Source: Vicinamibacterales bacterium (GTDB lineage: Bacteria > Acidobacteriota > Vicinamibacteria > Vicinamibacterales > UBA2999). Taken from it: DNA of 64,000 nt. A program made the translations under genes and the position numbers. The stretch lies in assembly GCA_041394705.1 (NCBI GenBank), contig JAWKHS010000006.1, positions 62,001-126,000 on the forward strand. Direction: 5' to 3'. Under the pieces are notes generated by a model that was not told the origin of the DNA, searched no databases, and saw nothing but the letters and a program-made list of their open reading frames with translations. This document shows positions 51,700-61,583 of this stretch, piece by piece (positions within the stretch are counted from its first letter, which is position 1; every line of letters starts with the position of its first letter).

Positions 51700-54354
51700 G
51701 TGGGCCAGCCGCCGCCACCGTCGGACCCGCTGCAGGCCGTCGTGGAGCGCTGGCGCGCCGAGGTCCGGCGCGTGCTCGACGACGCGCCTCCGGATCTCGT
51801 CGACGAGGTGGCCGAGCACCTGGCCGCCGCGTGGCAGGCGGCGGTGGACGGCGGGCTCGATCCAGCCGCGGCCGACGACCGCACGCGCGAGGAGCTGGCA
51901 CGCTGGCGGGCGCACGGCGCAGGCGGCCGGGCCGGCGCCGCCTGGCGGCGGCTCGTGGCGGGCTGGGACGGCGATGTGCGCCTGGCGTGGCGGACGATCG
52001 GCGGCCGGCCCGCCTTCGCGCTCGGCATCGTCGGCCTGACCGCCCTGGCCGTCGCGGCCGTGGCCACGACCGTGGCCGTGGCCTACGGCCTGCTATGGCG
52101 CCCCCTGCCCTACCCTGACGGCCATCGGCTCGCCGTGCTGTGGCAGGTGCAGCAGGGCGAAGAAGGACAGGTCAGCCTGCCGGACTTCAGGGATCTCGCC
52201 GCGGCGCCGGTGTTCGACGGCGCGGCGGCACTCGCGGGCGGACGCGGCAGCCTGCGCGTGGGCGACGGCGTCGACCGTGTCAACGCGCTCGACGCGGACC
52301 CGTCGGCCTTCGCGCTGCTCGGCGCGAGGCCGCAGGCGGGCCGCCTGCTGACGGACGCCGACCGCGGCCAGGCCAACGTGCTCATCAGCGACCGGCTCTG
52401 GCGCGGCCGGTTCGGCGCGGCCCCGGACATGGTGGGCCGGTCGATCTGGATGAGCGGCCAGACCTGCACCGTCGTCGGGGTGCTGGCCCCGGGCGTCGAC
52501 TTCGAGCTGCCGGTGGCCGGCGTGTTCTACCTGGAGCGCCACGACATCTGGCGGGCGCCGGAACCTCCGGGCGCGTTCGCCGAACGCCGCGACGTCCGGA
52601 TGTTCGAGGGCCTCGTGCGGCTCGCCCCCGGCGTGACGCTGGCGGAGGCGCAGGCGGCGGTGGACACGCTGGCCGCCCGGCTGGCCGGGCAGTTCCCGGC
52701 GACCAACGGCGGGCGCACGTTCCGGGTGGCGCCGCTGCGCGACGAGATCGTGGCCCGCCTGCGGCCGCCGCTGCGGCTGGCAGGCCTGGCGGCCGGGGCG
52801 ACGGCGATCCTCGCCCTCGTCAACATGATCGCGCTCGTCACGGTGCGCCTCACGGGGCGCCATACGGAGCTCGCCGTGCGCTACGCACTCGGCGCCGGGC
52901 GTCTCCGCGTACGCCGCCAGATCGTCACCGATCACGCATGGCTGGTCGCCGCGGGTGCGGTCCTCGGCACCGCCGTCGCCCGCGCGATCGTGACGCGGCT
53001 CCTGGCCAGCGAGGCGGCGCACCTGCCGCGGCCCGACGCCGTCCGCTTCGACGCGCCCGTGACCGCGGTGGTCGCCCTCCTGGGCCTGACCGTGGTGCTG
53101 GCGCTGAGCGTGCTCCCCCATCGCCGCGCTCGGCTGTCCGAAGCCCTCAGGCAGGGCGCGCGCGTGGACGGCGGCGCCCGGCGCACGGGGCGGGTCATCA
53201 TCGCGGTGCAGGTCGGCCTGGCGCTCACGCTGGCGTCGGGCAGCGCGCTCCTCGGCCTGAGCGTGGTGCGGCTGCGATCGCTCGACCCCGGGTTCGCCGC
53301 CCCCGGTGTGTCCACGGCGCGCGTGTCCGCCTACGCCGAGGACTACGACGGACGGCAGGACGTCGAGCGCTTCGTCGCGGCGGTGCTGGCGGGCGTCGAG
53401 ACGCTTCCGGGCGTCACGGCGGTGGCCGCCGGGTCCAGCCTGCCCCTCAGCGGGCAGAGCACCTCCACGAGCGTCGCCGTGGAGGGTCGACCGCGGCCTG
53501 CCGCGGAGTTGCCGTCGGCGGGCTGGGAGTTCGTCACGCCCGGCTACTTCGAGACGCTGGGCATCGCGGTGGTCGACGGCCGGCCGTTCGCGGCGGCCGA
53601 TCGCGATCGGCAGCCCCACGTCACCGTCATCAATCGCGCGCTGGCCGACGAGCTCTTCCCGGGCGGGCGCGCCGTGGGCCGGCGGATCGCCGTCGGCGGC
53701 GACCAGACCGACCTGCACGAGATCGTCGGCGTCGTGAACGACGTGCGCCACCAGGCGCTCGCCGATCCGCCGGCGCCTCGCGTCTACGATCTCTTCGGCC
53801 AGCACTGGGGACGGACGCTGTACGTCGTGGCGCGATCGGACGCCGACGCGCCGCTGGCGCCGGCGTCGCTCCGCCGCGCGGTCGCTGCCGTGGATCCGCG
53901 CGCGCCGGTCTTCGAGACGGCGACGCTGACCGAACTGGCGTCGCGGTCCGCGGCGCCGCACGTCCTCACGGCCGCCGTCGCGGCGGGCCTGGCGCTGGCC
54001 GGCCTGCTGCTCGCCCTGGCTGGCGTGGCCGCCGTCAGCGCGTCGTCCGCGGCGTCGCGTCACCGGGAGATGGGCGTGCGGGCAGCGTTGGGCGCCTCGC
54101 CGGGCGACCTGTTCCGGATGATGCTCGGGGAGTCGGCCGTGACCGTGATCGCGGGCACGGCGGCAGGCACCGTGGGCGCCTTCATCACGGGACGCCTGCT
54201 CGCGTCGCGCGCGTTCGGCGTCGCCGACGCCGACCTGGTGACGCTCGTGCCGCTCGTCGCCGGCCTGCTGGCGGCCGCCGGCGTGATGGCGGCCGTGCCT
54301 GCCGCGAGAGCCGCGGCCACGACCGATCCGCTCGAGGCGATGCGCGCCGAGTGA
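51700..54354 (+). CDS. Acidobacterial duplicated orphan permease (ADOP, MacB-like)
   Basis: 884 residues. After a cytoplasmic N-terminal region of about 85 residues there are two FtsX/MacB permease units, each with membrane helices flanking a periplasmic MacB-type domain. The first helix is near FALGIVGLTALAVAAVATTV; conserved ends are LTGRHTELAVRYALGAGR and SRHREMGVRAALGASPGDLF. The ATPase is missing, hence orphan. Function is unknown; export or envelope mechanosignalling is assumed. GTG 51700 is 4 nt after the PadR stop. This family is the best taxonomic marker in the window. Confidence 0.93.
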   Translation: MGQPPPPSDPLQAVVERWRAEVRRVLDDAPPDLVDEVAEHLAAAWQAAVDGGLDPAAADDRTREELARWRAHGAGGRAGAAWRRLVAGWDGDVRLAWRTIGGRPAFALGIVGLTALAVAAVATTVAVAYGLLWRPLPYPDGHRLAVLWQVQQGEEGQVSLPDFRDLAAAPVFDGAAALAGGRGSLRVGDGVDRVNALDADPSAFALLGARPQAGRLLTDADRGQANVLISDRLWRGRFGAAPDMVGRSIWMSGQTCTVVGVLAPGVDFELPVAGVFYLERHDIWRAPEPPGAFAERRDVRMFEGLVRLAPGVTLAEAQAAVDTLAARLAGQFPATNGGRTFRVAPLRDEIVARLRPPLRLAGLAAGATAILALVNMIALVTVRLTGRHTELAVRYALGAGRLRVRRQIVTDHAWLVAAGAVLGTAVARAIVTRLLASEAAHLPRPDAVRFDAPVTAVVALLGLTVVLALSVLPHRRARLSEALRQGARVDGGARRTGRVIIAVQVGLALTLASGSALLGLSVVRLRSLDPGFAAPGVSTARVSAYAEDYDGRQDVERFVAAVLAGVETLPGVTAVAAGSSLPLSGQSTSTSVAVEGRPRPAAELPSAGWEFVTPGYFETLGIAVVDGRPFAAADRDRQPHVTVINRALADELFPGGRAVGRRIAVGGDQTDLHEIVGVVNDVRHQALADPPAPRVYDLFGQHWGRTLYVVARSDADAPLAPASLRRAVAAVDPRAPVFETATLTELASRSAAPHVLTAAVAAGLALAGLLLALAGVAAVSASSAASRHREMGVRAALGASPGDLFRMMLGESAVTVIAGTAAGTVGAFITGRLLASRAFGVADADLVTLVPLVAGLLAAAGVMAAVPAARAAATTDPLEAMRAE

Positions 54355-54379
54355 TCCACGACGCGCCGATCGCTGCCGG

Positions 54380-56536
54380 CTACTGCCTGAAGAGCACGCT
54401 CGCCTTGACGAACAGCTGCCGGCCGACGGATTCGAAGGGCGTGAACAGGGGACGGCCCTCGGGATCGATGGGCTGGAGGCGGTGCACGTAGCCGACGTAG
54501 AACGCAGTGCCCGGATTCACCTGGATCGTTCCCAGCAGATCCAGGCTCGCCCCCTGCCGCGACCGCACGGCGCTCAGCAGGGGCGAGGCCGCGGTGCGTT
54601 CGTAGTCGAGGATGGCCCGGAGCGCCACGGTCGTCGTGAGCTGCGCGTGGAGCTTCAGCCTGGCGATGTCGTTCGCCAGCACCCGCCCCGCCGCGCCGCC
54701 ACCCTTCGGCCCCACCTCGTCGAGGCGCGTCAACAGGAGGGCCGGCTGGACCTTCACGTGGCGTCCGGGCGTGAGCACGGCCGCCACCTCGAGCGCCCGC
54801 CGCGCGACGGGTCCCGGCAGCGCGCCGGCGGGCGGACGACGGTTGATGTCCACGCCCCACTCCCACGACGCCTCGAACCCGCCCCAGTCCGCGTCCATTT
54901 CCGCCTGAAGCCCGTGGCGCCACTTGCGGACGTCCACGCCCCGATAGCGTTCCAGGCTCTCGGAGCGCTCGACGCGCAGCCGCGTCCGGTCCACGAACTC
55001 CACGTCGAACCGGGGCCGGACGCGCCACTCCTGGCGGACCCCCGCGTGGTCCGCGATGGCGTAGCCGTCCAGGCGGGGACCGAAGCGCGACAGCACGCCT
55101 CCGCGCGGGCGCCACTGGTAGCTCGTCTCGCCGTCCACGCGCCGGATGTCCACCTGCGGGACGAAGCCCAGCGTCGCATCGAAGCCGGGCGCGAGGTCGG
55201 TGTAGCGGGCCGTCAGGTCCAGGTGCCGGCCGTCGCGGACGGCCTCCGCCATCAGGCCCGTGCCCGCCGAGCGGACGGCGGCGCCGGCGGTCCCGCTGCG
55301 CATGGCCTGCGCGCTCAGCGCCCAGTTGCGTCCCAGCGTCAGGCGCCCGTCCACCGACACGACCTGGTTCGACACGGCCTCGCCAGCGCGGCTCGTGACG
55401 AGCACGCCGACGCGGCTGCCGCTCGCGAACTCCCGCCGGACCGCCGCGACGGCCGCGGTCGCGGCGTCCGTGTCCGGCGTGGCCCTGTCGCGCATGGCGA
55501 GGGCCGCCACCACCCAGGGCCCGGCCTTTCCCGTGACACGGCCTCCACCCGCGGGATCGCGCAGCCGCCGCGAGAAGAACAACGGCGTGGGCGTGGCGAA
55601 GTACCCGGCGTTCTCGATGAAGAAGGGACGCCGCTCGGGGAAGAACACCTCGAAGCGCTCGTTGACGGTCACCTGCGGATCGTCGGTCTCCACTTCCGAG
55701 AAGTCGGGATTGAGCGCCCCATCGACGACGAACGACGGGCCGAGGCCCACCTTGGCGTCCAGGCCGTAGCGTCCGGCGCGCGCGACGCGCTCCGCGGCCG
55801 CGGCGCCCTCACGGGCGTCCGTGTAGACGGCGTACGGGATGAACTGCGCGTTCGCCCCGGGCGCGACGCCGGCGACGCCGGTTGCCTCGGCGAACTGCGC
55901 CACCTTGGACTGCGACCGCTTGGACACCTCCGGCCAGAAGTCCTCCTCGTCCAGGCGGCGCACCTCGCGCGACAGCGCCAGGCCCCAGGTCTGCTCCAGG
56001 GCGCGCGAGAAGCGCAGGCTCCGAAACGGGATCGTCATCTTCACCCCGTAGCCGAACTCCGTGAGCCGCGCTTCGCTGTACCACAGCGTGTCGAACGACG
56101 GGTCGTCCTCCTGTCCTTCGGTCACGACGGCGTCGGACTGCACGCCGACGGGATTCACCGCGAACACGTACGCGCGCTGGCGATCGTGGAACGTGTCGAG
56201 ATAGAGCGCCACCCGGTCGTCGGCGTCGATCGCGTCCCTGCGGGCGTAGCGGGCGCGGATGCCCGCGGGCTCGTCGCGGCAGATCACGATCGCATAGAGG
56301 TTGTGCTCGTCGTAGAACAGGAAGGCCGTCGTGGGGCGGCTGGCGGGCCGGCCGTCCCGGGGCTCGCGCTGCACGAACCCCTGGATGGCGCCTGGCAGGC
56401 GGTCCGCCTCGACCGTGAGGTACGTCTCGAGTCGCGGCGCCTGCTGGACGCGCACGATCGTGACGGCGGGTTCGGCCGCGGCGGCGGCAACCGCGACGCC
56501 GAGCCCGAGGCCGCCCAGCAGGGCCCGGCGGATCAT
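54380..56536 (-). CDS. DUF5916 outer-membrane protein with CBM9-like domain
   Basis: 718 residues with a signal peptide ending near AAAAA. Residues about 30-210 resemble the carbohydrate-binding CBM9-like module of DUF5916 proteins (FVQREPRDGRPASRPTTAFL, DDRVALYLDTFHDRQRAYVF, YGVKMTIPFRSLRFS). The rest is a large barrel with family hallmarks NPDFSEVETDDPQVTVNERF and FFPERRPFFIENAGYF. These proteins are thought to bind or pass oligosaccharides or peptides. ATG 56536 overlaps the upstream gene by 4 bp. It is the last gene of the glycan operon, so its role may be export or surface attachment. Confidence 0.9.
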   Translation of the reverse strand: MIRRALLGGLGLGVAVAAAAAEPAVTIVRVQQAPRLETYLTVEADRLPGAIQGFVQREPRDGRPASRPTTAFLFYDEHNLYAIVICRDEPAGIRARYARRDAIDADDRVALYLDTFHDRQRAYVFAVNPVGVQSDAVVTEGQEDDPSFDTLWYSEARLTEFGYGVKMTIPFRSLRFSRALEQTWGLALSREVRRLDEEDFWPEVSKRSQSKVAQFAEATGVAGVAPGANAQFIPYAVYTDAREGAAAAERVARAGRYGLDAKVGLGPSFVVDGALNPDFSEVETDDPQVTVNERFEVFFPERRPFFIENAGYFATPTPLFFSRRLRDPAGGGRVTGKAGPWVVAALAMRDRATPDTDAATAAVAAVRREFASGSRVGVLVTSRAGEAVSNQVVSVDGRLTLGRNWALSAQAMRSGTAGAAVRSAGTGLMAEAVRDGRHLDLTARYTDLAPGFDATLGFVPQVDIRRVDGETSYQWRPRGGVLSRFGPRLDGYAIADHAGVRQEWRVRPRFDVEFVDRTRLRVERSESLERYRGVDVRKWRHGLQAEMDADWGGFEASWEWGVDINRRPPAGALPGPVARRALEVAAVLTPGRHVKVQPALLLTRLDEVGPKGGGAAGRVLANDIARLKLHAQLTTTVALRAILDYERTAASPLLSAVRSRQGASLDLLGTIQVNPGTAFYVGYVHRLQPIDPEGRPLFTPFESVGRQLFVKASVLFRQ

Positions 56537-57309
56537 GCGCGCGCCCCTTCCGCGGCGTGCGGCCCGGCGGCGGCGCGGGCCACCTCGAGGAGCGGCCCGA
56601 GCTCGACGGCCGGGTGCCGCACGAGCAGCGACAGCACATCCGCGAGCGCCTCCAGCTCGCCGTCGTCCGTCGGGGCGTGGTGCAGCATCAGGCCGAACGC
56701 CACGCCGTCCGACACGGCATCGGCCGCGCGCGCGATCCAGGCCTCGCGCGTGAGGCGGACCCCGCGGTCCCGCGCGAACCAGTCGAGGCTCACCGGGCAC
56801 TCGAGGAGCCCGGGAACGCCGAGGCGGCCGGCCGAGCGATCGCGCGACAGGACGGCGACGCCGAGCTCGACGAGCAGGGGGCCGACGACGGCCGTGCACC
56901 GGTTCCAGGGCGGCGTGAAGATCGGATCCCAGGCCTGCCCGAAAAGGTCGCGCAGGCGCGCCCCGCCGCGCGCGAGGTCCGCGCGCACGCCGGCGACGGA
57001 CCGCGAGGGGCCGAACTCGCACGGGCGGCCCGACGGCTCGTGGTTGGCGTGCGCCCAGCCGTGCTGGTGCAGGCCGATCCGGGCGCGCGCGGATGCCTTG
57101 CGCGCCAGCAGCCAGGCGGCGCGCTCCGGCGTCGCCTCGGCGGGAATCACCGCGAGGTCGATCGGACACCCGAGCAGGTCGGTGACGTCGAGCAGCGCGG
57201 CGAGGCGGTCGTCGGCCCACCCGGCGTCGTCGTCGCGGACGAAGCCGAGGATCGGCCGCCGCCGGCCGTCGAGCGCGCGGCAAAGCGGACTCAGCCAGCC
57301 GACGGGCAC
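56533..57309 (-). CDS. Polysaccharide deacetylase-like protein
   Basis: 258 residues with a NodB-like barrel. The motif-1 Asp pair is in FVRDDDAGW, a His-rich motif 2 is in IGLHQHGWAHANHE and motif 3 is IFTPPWNRC. The later RLTREAWIARAADAV and FGLMLHHAPTDDGE fit motifs 4 and 5. It should remove acetyl groups from an amino sugar in the glycan made by the operon. GTG 57309 overlaps the upstream glycosyltransferase by 19 bp, and its stop overlaps the barrel gene by 4 bp. Confidence 0.8.
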   Translation of the reverse strand: MPVGWLSPLCRALDGRRRPILGFVRDDDAGWADDRLAALLDVTDLLGCPIDLAVIPAEATPERAAWLLARKASARARIGLHQHGWAHANHEPSGRPCEFGPSRSVAGVRADLARGGARLRDLFGQAWDPIFTPPWNRCTAVVGPLLVELGVAVLSRDRSAGRLGVPGLLECPVSLDWFARDRGVRLTREAWIARAADAVSDGVAFGLMLHHAPTDDGELEALADVLSLLVRHPAVELGPLLEVARAAAGPHAAEGARA

Positions 57310-58511
57310 GCCCCGACCTCCCTGGACGACGCCACGGCCCCGCCGCTCACGAGCGCCTGGAGGAGGCGTGCCGCGGTGTCGGCGCCGTCGAGGTCGAAGG
57401 CCGCCGGCGGCGGAGGCGCGAGCCGGGCGGCCGCGACGGCCGCGGCCAGCGTGGGGCCGTCGAGTGCCTGCTCCTCGACGACGCGCACGAGGCCACGCGC
57501 CTCCAGCCGGCGCGCGCGCCTGAGCTGCTCGTCCTCGCTGGCCCGGCCGAACGGAACGACGACGGCGGGCACGCCCGCGGACACGACGTCCAGGGCCGTG
57601 TTGTAGCCACATTGGCTCACCGACACGGCCGCCTGCGCGATGAGCACGCCGAGGTCCGCCACCGCGCGGACCAGGGTCAGCCCGGGCCGGCGGGCGGCCT
57701 CTTGTGTCAGCCGCTGCCAGACGGATTCCGGGCACAACGGGCCGGCGACGAGCGTCATCGCCAGCGCGTGCTCCGACCACAGCGCCGGCTGCGCGGCGAG
57801 GGCGGCCGCGAACAGCGGCGCGCCGACGACGCCGCCGCCGGCGGACACCACCACGCCGGCACGATCCGCGCCGCCGGCCGGCGCCCGGCGCGGCACGACG
57901 AAGCCCGTGTGGTGCACGGGGATCGACAGCGGCACGCCGGGCCGGAACGACTCGTCGATGGTCGCGAACGCGGGGTCCGCGTGCACGAACACGGCATCGA
58001 GGTAGCGGTTCGCCCTGAGACACGCCTGGTCGTCGAACCCCTGCTGGTCGCGCCGGGACGTCACGAGCAGGTCGCGAACGCTCGAGACGACGCGGGGGCG
58101 CCCCGGCCCCGCGTCCCGCAGTCGATCCAGGATCGGCAGGATCTCGGGCGCGAACTTCTTGCGCCCGAACGGAAACATCTCGAGCACGATCGCGTCGGGA
58201 CGGACCTCGTCCAGCACGCGCGCCAACGCGGTCCGGCGCGCCGTGAGCGTGGCCTCCACCGTCGTGCCCGGATCGAGCGTCGCCAGTTGTCCGTCGGCGG
58301 CCATGACCAGGGGCGGGAGGTCGAGGCGCTCGACACCCATCGGCCACGCCGCGCCTTCGGGCGGCGGTCCGCCGTTCACGAGCACGACCCGGCCGCGCGC
58401 CGCCAGCGCCGCCGCCAGTGCCGACGACCGCACGAAGTGGCCCATCCCCAGCGAGTGCTGCGAGTAGACGACGGTCGTGAGGACGCCGCGGGCCGGCGGC
58501 GCGTCATGCAT
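57291..58511 (-). CDS. GT-B glycosyltransferase (COG4671/MurG-like)
   Basis: 406 residues with a GT-B fold. The N-terminal Rossmann half begins VVYSQHSLGMGHFVRSSALA; the C-terminal nucleotide-sugar half has the MurG/GT28-like segment SQCGYNTALDVVSAGVPAVV then PFGRASEDEQLRRARRLEAR. It resembles predicted glycosyltransferases of COG4671, whose donors are not known. It overlaps the kinase-like gene by 8 bp and the deacetylase gene by 19 bp. Confidence 0.85.
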   Translation of the reverse strand: MHDAPPARGVLTTVVYSQHSLGMGHFVRSSALAAALAARGRVVLVNGGPPPEGAAWPMGVERLDLPPLVMAADGQLATLDPGTTVEATLTARRTALARVLDEVRPDAIVLEMFPFGRKKFAPEILPILDRLRDAGPGRPRVVSSVRDLLVTSRRDQQGFDDQACLRANRYLDAVFVHADPAFATIDESFRPGVPLSIPVHHTGFVVPRRAPAGGADRAGVVVSAGGGVVGAPLFAAALAAQPALWSEHALAMTLVAGPLCPESVWQRLTQEAARRPGLTLVRAVADLGVLIAQAAVSVSQCGYNTALDVVSAGVPAVVVPFGRASEDEQLRRARRLEARGLVRVVEEQALDGPTLAAAVAAARLAPPPPAAFDLDGADTAARLLQALVSGGAVASSREVGACPSAG

Positions 58512-59787
58512 GGCGCGCCTCCCGGGCGAGGCGCGCGGCCTCGTCGATCACGGCGTCCAGCACCGCGAGACCGTCCCGCCGGACGCGCGCCACCGCGCGG
58601 AGCGCGCGCTCCACGAAGAGCGCGGCGGCCACGTGCCAGGCGAGGGCACGCGCCTCGGGCAGCGGCCGGACCTCTGCGTAGCCGTCGAGGAACTCGCGCT
58701 CGAAGCGCCGTGCCGCATCCGGGGTCCAGAGCCGCGTGAGCGTCCGGTAGCGAAGCGACGCGAGGTGACCGGCGATGTCCGCGGCCGCCGGGCCGGTCCG
58801 GGCTTCGTCGAGATCGATGAAGCCGACGGCGCCGTCGTGCACGAGCCAGTTGTGCGAGTTCACGTCGCCGTGGAGCGTGACGGCCGCGGCCGCCGCCGGC
58901 GTGCCCGCCGTCAGCCGCGCGGCCGCGCGCCGGGCGGCCCCGGCCACGTCGGGCCGTGCGCGGCCGATGTCCTCAGCGGCGGCCAGGAGCGCCCGCGTGT
59001 CGAAGCGATCGAAGGCCGGGACCGGCGCGGCCGGCAGTGCGTGCAGGGTCGCGAGCGCGCGGCCGAGCGCACGCATGGCCCGGGGCACGGCCACGAGGTC
59101 GAGCGCCGACAGCGGCCGGCCGGGCACCGCCGTCACCGCCAGCATCCGGCCGGGTTCGTCCAGCCACCGGACGGCCGGGATCGACAGCCGCACACCGCGG
59201 CTCGCGATGGCCGCGCCCAGGCGCCCCAGGCACGACGCGGCCGCCGCCGCCCCTTCGTCCGCGTAGACCTTCGCGAATCCGAGCGACTCACCGGTGTCAC
59301 GGTGGGCGATCCGCGCGACGGCCGCACGCTCCGGCGTGACCGAGACGAGTGTGGTCGTCGTGGGGAGCCCGGGAAACGCGGCCCGCGCCACGGTCTCGCC
59401 GGCGAGGAGACGGCCGGCCGTCCTGAGCTTCCGGTCGTTCGGGAAGGTCCAGCACATGGTGCCGCTCGCCTCGTCGAGCGCCACGCCCGCCAGCTCGCCA
59501 TCGGGACGGGCGCTCGCGCGGGCCTCCGCATGCCAGCGGGCGGCCATGCCGGGCGCCATCCGCGCCGCCACCCACCAGGTGTCGTCGCCGCGCGTGACGC
59601 GGAACGACACACGCAGGCTGTCGCCCACGCGGTACTTCGTCTTGAGCGGCACGACACGGTCGAAGGCAACGCCGTACGCGCGGGCCAGGAGCGCCGCGGC
59701 CTCGGCGGGGTCCAGCAGCCGGTCCCGTTCGGGCAGCGCGGCATCCGGGGCCAGGCGCGCGGGCACGACGCTCGCCGGCGCGCTCAT
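58504..59787 (-). CDS. APH-like phosphotransferase
   Basis: 427 residues of the aminoglycoside/choline kinase fold. The catalytic loop is LHGDVNSHNWLVHDG and the metal-binding loop is VGFIDLDEARTGPAAADIAG. An N-terminal lobe of about 200 residues carries VVPLKTKYRVGDSLRVSF. In glycan clusters such kinases phosphorylate a sugar or an alcohol substituent; antibiotic resistance is less likely here. ATG 59787 overlaps the heparinase-like gene by 4 bp. Confidence 0.85.
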   Translation of the reverse strand: MSAPASVVPARLAPDAALPERDRLLDPAEAAALLARAYGVAFDRVVPLKTKYRVGDSLRVSFRVTRGDDTWWVAARMAPGMAARWHAEARASARPDGELAGVALDEASGTMCWTFPNDRKLRTAGRLLAGETVARAAFPGLPTTTTLVSVTPERAAVARIAHRDTGESLGFAKVYADEGAAAAASCLGRLGAAIASRGVRLSIPAVRWLDEPGRMLAVTAVPGRPLSALDLVAVPRAMRALGRALATLHALPAAPVPAFDRFDTRALLAAAEDIGRARPDVAGAARRAAARLTAGTPAAAAAVTLHGDVNSHNWLVHDGAVGFIDLDEARTGPAAADIAGHLASLRYRTLTRLWTPDAARRFEREFLDGYAEVRPLPEARALAWHVAAALFVERALRAVARVRRDGLAVLDAVIDEAARLAREARHA

Positions 59788-61583
59788 GGCGCCACCTCCA
59801 CCGTGCGCGTCTGCCGGACGCGCCATCCGCCGTCGCCGCCATCGGCGGGCGCCCAGCGAAGGCGGTCGACGACCCACGTCGACGTGCCGGCGCGCCACAC
59901 CTCCAGGACGCCGTCCGCCTCGCGGACCACCGGTCGGGACCGGCCGGCGTCGTATGGCACGACGACAGTGATGAACGTCGCCGTGTCGCCGACGGCGCGG
60001 CACGACAGCACCGGCGCCGGCACCTTTCGCCCATAGCGAGGCGCCACCCAGCCCTCCTCCAGTGCCGCCTCGCCCGCGTGACGGACGACGAGCGTCATCG
60101 CGTCGGTTTCGATCGCCGTGGCGCCATCAGCCGCCGAGAGCACGGCCGGCCCGGCCTCCGGGGCCAGGTGCCACCGCAGGTCGTAGGTGTGGGAGGTGGG
60201 ACCGCGCAGGTCGTCACGGACGACCCAGTACTCGCCGTCGACGAAGACGATCGAGCGCGTGTGCACGGCGTCGTAGCAGGGGCTGAGTGCCTGGCCGACC
60301 AGCCCGTGGAGTCCGTCCCGGCGCCAGCGTGCCAGGAGCCGGCCGGTCGCGACGGGCCCCTTCGGACGACGCCGGCGATACGGCGTCTGGTCGGTGCCAT
60401 CCACGACGACGGTGTTGTGGGCGGCCGTGCCCTTGAACCAGCGGCGCCAGTTGGGCGGCGCCTCGTCATAGGTGTACCGCCCGGGATCGACGACGAGGGG
60501 CACGCCGGCCGCGATCTCGACGTGGAGCAGGTCGTAGTGCCCGTGCCCGCCGTCGCCGAGCGGCCCGCAGTCGAACATCAGGAAGCGCTCGTCCGCGAAC
60601 GAACGGTTCCGCTCGCCCCACCCGCTGCGCTGCACGTAGTAGCCGGCCATCGGGAAGGCCGCCGTCGAGGCGGAGGGCGGCCGTCCCTGCGCGCCGGCCG
60701 TCGCCACCCACACGAAGTCCTGGCGGCCGAACACGCGGGACGCCAGCGCGAGGAGGTCCCGGTGGCCGTCGGAGTCCGCGTCGGAGAAGGCCGCGATCAG
60801 GCCGTCGGGGCGATGGCAGTGCATGGCGAAGACACTGGCCGCGAGCGCGCGCGCCCGGTAGCCCGGGGGCAGCGTCATGCCGGATCGTTCGGCGTTCACG
60901 ATGGCGCCGAGGTACGACCGGAGCGCGAGGCAGTGGTAGTGCGTGGAGGCCTCGCGGTGCACGCCGTCGGCCCGGATGTCGGCCTGCAGGTTCCCGCCGA
61001 GCTCCCGGAGGGCGAAGGCGGCCAGCTCGCCGTGCCCGGGCGCCTCCGGGAGCGCGAGGCCGGCGATGAGGAGCGCGTACAGCTCCAGCGTGCGGTGGTT
61101 GCGCTCGGCCGTCAGGTTGGCCCGGACGTAGGCCGTCTCAGCCGCGATGTAGTCCGCGATGCGCGATGCCTGCCGATCGTCGAGCGCGTCGAAGCGGGCA
61201 TCGGCCGAGAACGCGTTCCAGGCGTAGATCCAGTGCTGGATGCGGCGAGCCACCACCTCGGGGTCGTCGCTGCCCGGCGGACTGCGATCGATCCACGACT
61301 CGACGAGCGTCACCCAGGCGCGCGCGTACTCCGGCCGTCCCGTGGCGCCGAAGGCCCGCGCGAGATCCAGCCCGAAGGTGAACTTCACGAGCTCGATGCG
61401 CCACTCCTTGTCGCCCGGCAGCCGCGGATCGTGCCAGTCCGGCGGCATGCCGAGATCCAGCGCCTGTCCGGCGACGTCGAACCGGCCGCGCAGGACGTCG
61501 GATGCCACCGACAGCTGGGGCGCGCGCGGGTCCAGGACGCAGTAGACCTGCCGCGGCGCGCGCACGGGCGCCGACGTCGTCAT
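59784..61583 (-). CDS. Heparinase II/III family protein
   Basis: 599 residues without a signal peptide. The N-terminal half is an alpha/alpha toroid with the family segment WIYAWNAFSA and AERNHRTLELYALLIAGLAL, including the NHR triplet. The C-terminal half is a beta-sandwich with GHGHYDLLHVEIAAGVPLVV, DPGRYTY and GTAAHNTVVVDGTDQTP, in which the His and Tyr residues of the lyase are conserved. Enzymes of this type cleave uronic-acid polysaccharides; members in synthesis clusters (AlgL/WssI-like) may trim the growing polymer. No signal peptide suggests a cytoplasmic role. 4-bp overlaps on both sides. Confidence 0.9.
   Translation of the reverse strand: MTTSAPVRAPRQVYCVLDPRAPQLSVASDVLRGRFDVAGQALDLGMPPDWHDPRLPGDKEWRIELVKFTFGLDLARAFGATGRPEYARAWVTLVESWIDRSPPGSDDPEVVARRIQHWIYAWNAFSADARFDALDDRQASRIADYIAAETAYVRANLTAERNHRTLELYALLIAGLALPEAPGHGELAAFALRELGGNLQADIRADGVHREASTHYHCLALRSYLGAIVNAERSGMTLPPGYRARALAASVFAMHCHRPDGLIAAFSDADSDGHRDLLALASRVFGRQDFVWVATAGAQGRPPSASTAAFPMAGYYVQRSGWGERNRSFADERFLMFDCGPLGDGGHGHYDLLHVEIAAGVPLVVDPGRYTYDEAPPNWRRWFKGTAAHNTVVVDGTDQTPYRRRRPKGPVATGRLLARWRRDGLHGLVGQALSPCYDAVHTRSIVFVDGEYWVVRDDLRGPTSHTYDLRWHLAPEAGPAVLSAADGATAIETDAMTLVVRHAGEAALEEGWVAPRYGRKVPAPVLSCRAVGDTATFITVVVPYDAGRSRPVVREADGVLEVWRAGTSTWVVDRLRWAPADGGDGGWRVRQTRTVEVAP

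Noticed and set aside
58504..59787. Aminoglycoside resistance gene
   Set aside because: Although the kinase fold matches, the gene is embedded by overlaps in a glycan operon and has a long unusual N-terminal lobe.
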